64,000 bases of DNA from an uncultured Lachnospiraceae bacterium. GTDB lineage: Bacteria; Bacillota; Clostridia; Lachnospirales; Lachnospiraceae. The DNA lies in contig CALWIA010000010.1 of the NCBI GenBank assembly GCA_944380605.1, positions 152,114 to 216,113 of the forward strand, read 5' to 3'. Below are positions 59,882 to 64,000 of the stretch, in pieces (the stretch's first letter is position 1; every line of letters starts with the position of its first letter). The notes under the pieces are model-generated. The model did no database searches and was not told where the DNA came from. It saw nothing but the letters and a program-made list of their open reading frames with translations. Both the position numbers and the translations under genes were made by a program.

Positions 59882-60760
59882 ATGAATCTGAAGCACTTTG
59901 AAGACCAGGCGCAGGAACTGCGGGTTCTGGGCATGAAAATCTCCGTGGGGCCGGACACGGTTTACGAGCATTACTGGGACGAAGACTGCCGGAGAAACCT
60001 GTACTCCGCCAGCAAGAGCTTTACCTCCTGCGCCGTAGGGTTCGCGGTTCAGGAGGGGCTGATTTCCCTGGATGAAAAGCTGGTGGACGCCTTCGCGGAA
60101 GACATTCCGGAACATCCGGATGAAAATCTGCAGAAAGCGACGGTCCGGGATCTGCTGACCATGTGCCTGGGCCAGGAAAAAAGTTTTCTCATGGGACCGC
60201 AGCGTCCCCGCATGACCGAGACGGACTGGGTCAAGGCCTCCCTTGCCATTCCCTTTGCCTACGAACCGGGCACCCGCTTTGTCTACAACAACGTGGGCCC
60301 CTATCTGGCCGGCATCCTGGTGCAGCGGCGGGCCGGCTGCCATCTGCTGGACTATCTGACACCCCGTTTTCTCAAACCGCTGGGCATCCGCAGAACCGTC
60401 TGGGAGGTAGACCCTCAGGGCATGGTCTTCGGCGCCGGTGGCCTGTTCCTGACGGTTTCCGAATTTCACAAGCTGGGCATGTTCTGGCTGCAGAACGGCT
60501 GCTGGAACGGCAGGCAGCTGCTGTCCGCGGACTGGATCCGGGAAAGTTCCAGAAAACAGGTGGAAAATGACCGGGATTCCTACGGCTACGGCTATCTGTT
60601 CTGGGGCGGTCCGGAAAACAGCTTCCGCGCCGACGGCAAATACGGCCAGTTTTCCATTGTCCTGCGGGACAAGCAGGCGGTCATCACCCTGATGGCGGAA
60701 AGCCGAGAAGCTAACCGGCTGCAGCAGGCTATCTTCACGGATATCTGGCCACAGCTGTAA
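59882..60760 (+). CDS. Serine hydrolase (beta-lactamase-related)
   Basis: A 292-residue cytoplasmic protein of the class C beta-lactamase/esterase superfamily. The catalytic S-x-x-K is in LYSASKSFTSCAVGFAV (Ser about 50), and YNNVGPY supplies the second-motif Tyr. It lacks a signal peptide and the long C-terminal domain of the protein at 42371-43846. ATG 59882 is set by GGAGG 9 bases upstream; ATG 59828 overlaps the -10. Substrate unknown. Single gene between the trpB2 promoter and a cluster of minus-strand terminators. Confidence 0.87.
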   Translation: MNLKHFEDQAQELRVLGMKISVGPDTVYEHYWDEDCRRNLYSASKSFTSCAVGFAVQEGLISLDEKLVDAFAEDIPEHPDENLQKATVRDLLTMCLGQEKSFLMGPQRPRMTETDWVKASLAIPFAYEPGTRFVYNNVGPYLAGILVQRRAGCHLLDYLTPRFLKPLGIRRTVWEVDPQGMVFGAGGLFLTVSEFHKLGMFWLQNGCWNGRQLLSADWIRESSRKQVENDRDSYGYGYLFWGGPENSFRADGKYGQFSIVLRDKQAVITLMAESREANRLQQAIFTDIWPQL

Positions 60761-60765
60761 TCTTT

Positions 60766-60792
60766 TAAAAAAGTGTGCGCCTTGGCGCACAC
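60766..60792 (-). terminator. Intrinsic terminator (distal)
   Basis: GTGTGCGCC-AA-GGCGCACAC followed on the minus strand by TTTTTTAAAAG. It stops transcription coming from the YczE-type gene before it reaches the serine hydrolase. Confidence 0.75.
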
Positions 60793-60839
60793 TTGCGCCG
60801 CGCGCAGTTGCCGCCAGGCAGCATCTGCCTCATGCGCAT

Positions 60840-60900
60840 GAAAAAACAGCATGCGGATGTCCGGGCCCGTGAAACCGCTCCGGGAACATCTGCATGCTGT
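60840..60900 (-). terminator. Long-stem terminator (proximal) of the YczE-type gene
   Basis: ACAGCATGCAGATGT (60900-60886, minus) pairs with ACATCCGCATGCTGT (60860-60846) over a 25-base loop with one G:U, then TTTTTTC. Twenty-five bases after the stop codon. Confidence 0.75.
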
Positions 60901-60925
60901 CTTATCAACGGCGTTTTATCTCTTT

Positions 60926-61660
60926 TTATTTCCATGCCGGCACAAGTCTTACCAGCGCTCTGCGCATCATCAGCTGATTCAGCCGGCTCCACCTTCTCAG
61001 GCGTCTCCGAAGCGCCCGATGATCTTCAAAGAGAGCTTTCTGGAAGAAATGGATCATGGGGCCCAGCAGCAGCGCGTTGCATACCGTGCCGATGCCGGCC
61101 GCTTTCCAGACCGGCTCTCCGGAACACAGAAACAGGGCAATGCCTGCGGACAGGGAGGTCAGATCCGCCATCATCCGGCCCAGGGAAAACGGAATCTTTC
61201 CATGGGTCTTGCTCTCTATAATCACGCCTATGCTGTCATAGGGAGAAATGCCCAGTCCCACCTTCATGTACATGCCGACTCCCATGGCCGAGCAGGGAAT
61301 CGCCGCCGCCAGCAGCACCGCTCTCGACGCCAGATCCAGGTTCGTGCCCAGCAGATTCTGCAGCAGCCAATATATGGCGTCTGCGCCGTAGCCTACGCCA
61401 ATGGCGTTGACAAAGGTTCCCACACCGATCAGCTGCCGTGCGCCGCTGATCATCACCACCATCAGCACCGCGTTTACCGCCAGCTGGCAGTTGCCGAAGC
61501 TGAAGCCGGTCAGGCTGCTGAATCCCAGGTTCATGGCCGAATAGGGATCCGTTCCCAGGGCAGCCAGCCGGTACAGGGCCACGCCCAGGCAGATCAAAGC
61601 GTTGCCGCCGACCAGCAGCGCGGCCTTCTTTTCCATCTCATTTATGCGTAACATCTTCAT
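60926..61660 (-). CDS. YczE/YitT-type integral membrane protein
   Basis: A 244-residue membrane protein with about five to six helices. KAALLVGGNALICLGVALYR, ALGTDPYSAMNLGFSSLTGF and KVGLGISPYDSIGVIIESKT carry the repeated G-x-(D/S)P(Y) motifs of the YczE/YyaS group. ATG 61660 has GGAGG 8 bases upstream; the longer ORF is rejected. A basic C-terminal tail (RALRRRLRRWSRLNQ) follows. Function unknown; some relatives influence lipopeptide or membrane traits. Followed by two terminators. Confidence 0.83.
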   Translation of the reverse strand: MKMLRINEMEKKAALLVGGNALICLGVALYRLAALGTDPYSAMNLGFSSLTGFSFGNCQLAVNAVLMVVMISGARQLIGVGTFVNAIGVGYGADAIYWLLQNLLGTNLDLASRAVLLAAAIPCSAMGVGMYMKVGLGISPYDSIGVIIESKTHGKIPFSLGRMMADLTSLSAGIALFLCSGEPVWKAAGIGTVCNALLLGPMIHFFQKALFEDHRALRRRLRRWSRLNQLMMRRALVRLVPAWK

Positions 61661-61883
61661 GTCTGATTCCTCCGGTAAAAACAGAATTGCTTTTTTCACC
61701 GGATTATTCTATTATATCATTGGATTTTTCTCATGGGGCAGATTAAGGAAAAACATGCAGATATTGTCTTTTCCGGCTTCTATTTCTTACAGTTTCCTTA
61801 CTGTGGGACACAAAACCATTTCCCTTTGACAGACGCCCTATGAAGACCTGCCTGTCAGGAGGCATCAGGAGGTTTTTTGCATC

Positions 61884-62729
61884 ATGATCATTGAACAAAG
61901 CGTCTTTCGGGATCCCATCGTCTGTGAATATTCCGACTCCATGGCTCCCGGTTATCCGGATTTTCACTTTCATACCCACTATGAGCTGTTCTTTCTGCTG
62001 AGCGGCAGCCTGTCCTTTTACGCGGAGCATTCCTGCTACCAGCTGCAGCCGGGAGACCTGGTAATTCTCACCAATCAGGAGCTGCACAAAGCCCAGAACC
62101 TGACGGACTGCCCATACTGCCGCCTGGTGATCCATCTGGCTCCCGCTTACCTGGCCAGCCTCAGCACGCCCCTGACCAGTCTTCTGGAATGTTTTCAGCG
62201 CCGGAAGCCGGGCACCCACAACGTCCTCTCCCTGTCTCCCTCTCAGCAGGAAGACTATATCCGGCTGTTTCACTGCATCCGCCAGAATTATGGCGCTTCC
62301 TCCTACGGAAGCGACCTTTCCGTAACCGCTTCCCTGCAGCAGCTGCTGCTGATGGTCAACCGCCTGTTCCGGGAACAGCAGCCCCCTGCCGCCGACGCGC
62401 CCTCCTCCCATTCGTCGCAGATCATCAGCTATATCTCCGCGCACCTGATGGAGGACTTCACCCTGGACGACATCGCCGGCTATATGGCGCTGGACAAGCA
62501 TTACCTCTGTCACCTGTTTAAAAAAGAAACCGGCAGCACCATCTTTCAGTACATCCAGGCCAAGCGCCTCTGTCTGGCCCAGCTGGCCCTTTCCCGCGGC
62601 GCTTCCGTCACCGAAGCCTGCGAGGAAGCCGGTTTTAACGATTACTCCAATTTCATACGCACGTTCCGCAAGATTCTTGGATGCACCCCCGGCGAGTACC
62701 AGAAGCAGGTTCTGAAGCAAAAACGGTAA
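61884..62729 (+). CDS. AraC-family transcriptional regulator
   Basis: A 281-residue regulator. An N-terminal cupin sensor (FHFHTHYELFFLLSGSLSFY, about residues 30-50) precedes the double HTH at the C terminus (FTLDDIAGYMALDKHYLCHL; EACEEAGFNDYSNFIRTFRK; LGCTPGEYQKQVL). GGAGG lies 10 bases before ATG 61884. No obvious co-transcribed target follows; it is the last core gene before the AT-rich accessory segment. It is divergent from the YczE-type gene, which may be its target. Confidence 0.9.
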   Translation: MIIEQSVFRDPIVCEYSDSMAPGYPDFHFHTHYELFFLLSGSLSFYAEHSCYQLQPGDLVILTNQELHKAQNLTDCPYCRLVIHLAPAYLASLSTPLTSLLECFQRRKPGTHNVLSLSPSQQEDYIRLFHCIRQNYGASSYGSDLSVTASLQQLLLMVNRLFREQQPPAADAPSSHSSQIISYISAHLMEDFTLDDIAGYMALDKHYLCHLFKKETGSTIFQYIQAKRLCLAQLALSRGASVTEACEEAGFNDYSNFIRTFRKILGCTPGEYQKQVLKQKR

Positions 62730-62880
62730 GAAGCGGTCTTCCCGGGTACGGTCATGACAAAAACAGCCATACGCATGATAAAGCAGCCGTTCCTGGCGAG
62801 TTTAGGGCCGCCAGAGCTGTAGGGAGTACGGCGGGCGGCAATTCCAGACCGTAACCTGTCAATTTTCGTATTGCGCCAGC
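62730..62880. other. Non-coding boundary segment with no recognised feature
   Basis: Between the AraC stop and the antitoxin promoter I see no gene with an SD. Base composition falls from G+C-rich to AT-rich across it, and it could include the junction of an inserted element, but no target-site duplication was recognised. Confidence 0.4.
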
Positions 62881-62882
62881 CC

Positions 62883-62911
62883 TTGAATCCTGCTGATGGA
62901 TATGATATATT
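62883..62911 (+). promoter_or_regulatory. Promoter of the antitoxin RNA
   Basis: TTGAAT (62883-62888), 17-base spacer, TATATT (62906-62911). Confidence 0.7.
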
Positions 62912-62917
62912 AGAAAT

Positions 62918-63011
62918 GGAAAAGGAGCAGCCGCCCACAAGGGGTTGACCTCATGATTAGGACAATAGAATCACCACCTCATTACTCGCCAAAGTTCCGG
63001 GGTGGTTTTTC
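62918..63011 (+). ncRNA. Putative antisense antitoxin RNA of a type I TA locus
   Basis: About 94 bases from the predicted start to the terminator. It runs convergent to the toxin gene and shares its terminator. It contains CACCACCTC (62972-62980), complementary to the GGTGGTG in the toxin Shine-Dalgarno region (the direct repeat CACCACCCC is at 63122-63130), so it can pair in trans over the SD as in par/Fst-type loci. Inferred from architecture; no expression data. Confidence 0.65.
62973..63011. terminator. Shared bidirectional terminator of the TA locus
   Basis: ACCACC (62973-62978) pairs with GGTGGT (63001-63006), followed on + by TTTTTCT and on - by GATTCTATT. The plus-strand U tract is clear, the minus one weak. 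Confidence 0.65.
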
Positions 63012-63025
63012 TATGCTTTAAAACA

Positions 63026-63118
63026 TTATCGACAGAACGTAAAAACGAATGTCAGCAATGCTAAAATGAACATTCCAAAAGCTATCAAATCTTTGAAATC
63101 AAATGGTTTTTTGTCCAT
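63026..63118 (-). CDS. Holin-like toxin of type I toxin-antitoxin system
   Basis: A 30-residue hydrophobic peptide, too short for usual gene callers. It begins MDKKPFDFKDLIAFG, continues MFILALLTFVFTF and ends CR. The AFGMF-LALLTF core is what I know from the putative holin-like toxin (Hol_Tox) family of Firmicutes. GGGGGTGG sits 5 bases before ATG 63118, and an extended -10 TGCTATACT lies about 70 bases upstream. A convergent small RNA can pair with the SD. Such peptides insert in the membrane when over-expressed. Confidence 0.8.
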   Translation of the reverse strand: MDKKPFDFKDLIAFGMFILALLTFVFTFCR

Positions 63119-63186
63119 CAGCACCACCCCCATCCTATGTAAGAATAGAGGTCAGCCACCCTGTAACACGATTACTCCGTAGAGAG

Positions 63187-63195
63187 AGTATAGCA
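63187..63195 (-). promoter_or_regulatory. Extended -10 promoter of the toxin mRNA
   Basis: TGCTATACT on the minus strand (-10 TATACT at 63187-63192 with upstream TG). The -35 is poor (TGTTCA at 17 bases), which extended -10 promoters tolerate. Confidence 0.55.
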
Positions 63196-63341
63196 TAATC
63201 AGCCAATAGTGAACAGTCCTTTTTAGATTTTGCGGCAGATTTTGGACGTTACTACCCGTCAGCGCACACCGTCACAAGACCCCTCCCTACCTCTGATCTG
63301 GACAGAGAAAAAAGAGCAGTACCGAAGCACCGCCCTAATCA

Positions 63342-64000
63342 TCACATATTCTCTTTAATTTGTCTCTTGTATTTATAAAAACTATTCCGGGATATTCCTA
63401 TCAGTTTCATACAATCCAGATCATTCAAACTTCCGTTGAAATCCTTAGAATGTTTCATAATATCTTGCTTTGCCTGTTTCGCTTTCTTAGTCTCTATTGT
63501 ACTGCCCTCGGCTCTGCCTACTGGCTTTCCTTCTGCTTTTCTTCGTGCTATTCCCTCACTGACTCGCATATGCAGGTACTCTACCTCTTGAGCCGCTGTA
63601 TTAAAGGCTATCTCTATTTGCTTCTTAGCCAGTATCATCAGATACTCATTGACCCCCTGCAATATACAGTCTACATCAGTGCCAGTTAAGACAATGTGAT
63701 TATTAAGAGTCTGCCTATATACTTCCGTATCTATATGGCGCTCCTTTAGGAATACAAGATTGATTCCCCTATTGTATAAATCTAAATAGGTTTCAAAGCC
63801 TTCCTGTGCGTTCCTTGCCATTCTCGATACTTCATCAAAGATAACTGTATCTCCGGGTTTCAATGCTTTAACCAATTTATTCCATTTCGGTCTATCCATG
63901 CTCGTACCTGTATAGGACTCATCAATAATAACTGCATTAGGATATTCTTTCTTGATATTGGCAATCTGCCTTTCTACTTTCTGCTTCAATGTGCTAACCC
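63342..64000 (-). CDS. Serine site-specific recombinase/resolvase, partial
   Basis: At least 218 residues, cut by the right edge. Reading in from 64000, ..VSTLKQKVERQIANIKKEY places the catalytic Ser of the usual RVS motif at 63993-63995, so only about 8-10 residues are missing. Further resolvase blocks: DESYTGTSMDRPKW, DTVIFDEVSRMARN (with the conserved Arg residues) and NLVFLKERHIDTE. A C-terminal HTH (SLNDLDCMKLIGISRNSFYK) binds the crossover site. The TTG at 63989 is not the start. Strongly AT-rich compared with the core genes, hence horizontally acquired. Confidence 0.9.
   Translation of the reverse strand, partial: VSTLKQKVERQIANIKKEYPNAVIIDESYTGTSMDRPKWNKLVKALKPGDTVIFDEVSRMARNAQEGFETYLDLYNRGINLVFLKERHIDTEVYRQTLNNHIVLTGTDVDCILQGVNEYLMILAKKQIEIAFNTAAQEVEYLHMRVSEGIARRKAEGKPVGRAEGSTIETKKAKQAKQDIMKHSKDFNGSLNDLDCMKLIGISRNSFYKYKRQIKENM

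Noticed and set aside
62642..62938. 98-codon minus ORF at the AraC end
   Set aside because: Overlaps the AraC HTH on the opposite strand and lacks an SD; probably chance.
62916..62948. Ten-codon ORF beginning MEKEQ in the antitoxin RNA
   Set aside because: Its ATG coincides with the predicted transcription start and has no SD; the RNA role explains the sequence better.

Overview
The window comes from a Gram-positive, low-branching Firmicute, most likely a gut Lachnospiraceae/Clostridia member. Evidence for this is the strong AGGAGG ribosome sites on nearly every gene, a single 375-residue RpoD, PyrK-type dihydroorotate dehydrogenase, T-box and THF riboswitches, an ECF folate transporter and choline-binding-like cell-wall repeats. 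The DNA is G+C-rich by eye except for the last ~1 kb, which is clearly AT-rich. I did not see any tRNA, rRNA or CRISPR array. Most genes are on the minus strand; the plus strand carries only a GNAT protein, rrf2-tcdA, trxA with a CoA-disulfide-reductase-like gene, one serine hydrolase, an AraC regulator and a small antisense RNA.

Layout. 1-2550: bL25 (cut by the window edge), then a cupin-lacI operon with its own palindromic operator. 2558-3857: DUF4143-type ATPase with a repeat-decorated promoter. 3883-6724: polar amino-acid ABC operon (permease, ATPase, lipoprotein SBP with an extra C-terminal domain). 6759-10156: YolD plus Y-family polymerase, then a purine permease. 10233-14243: purine operon purE-M-N-D followed by a broken MTA/SAH nucleosidase gene. 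14240-19307: malQ, an Xre regulator, an M29-type aminopeptidase, a membrane protein and VanZ. 19390-22983: pyrF-K-D-E plus a 49-residue membrane peptide. 22994-27282: LrgAB, GNAT, RelQ-type (p)ppGpp synthetase, Mrp, and FolT under a THF riboswitch. 27315-33983: HPr, QueH, RpoD, lipid kinase, MutY, BirA and ArgF (ARG box over its -35). 34006-40974: SPFH/NfeD, a cell-wall-binding protein, TrmH-type methylase, NadE, PutP. 41010-46283: divergent rrf2-tcdA, then a LysR-SLC13 transporter-serine hydrolase group. 46339-52466: MATE, PepD, MFS, MATE and MarR with a large inverted-repeat operator. 52553-55175: thioredoxin, a persulfide/CoA-disulfide reductase-like protein, Crp/Fnr. 55197-59782: UvrA paralog, small membrane protein, TrpB2 under a tryptophan T-box. 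59800-62729: serine hydrolase, YczE-type protein, AraC.

62730-64000 is accessory DNA: a type I toxin-antitoxin locus (30-residue holin-like toxin with a convergent antisense RNA) and a serine recombinase cut by the right edge.

The genes are mainly housekeeping nucleotide, NAD, folate, arginine, biotin and tryptophan metabolism, and much of the control can be read directly: many promoters have 17-18 bp spacers, and several operators, two riboswitch-class leaders and several terminators are visible. I found no clear large undescribed system. The best candidates for a second look are the type I toxin locus beside the recombinase, the Trp T-box on trpB2, the dyad formed by the back-to-back putP/rrf2 promoters, the SBP with an added domain, the broken nucleosidase, and the UvrA paralog with its overlapping small membrane gene.
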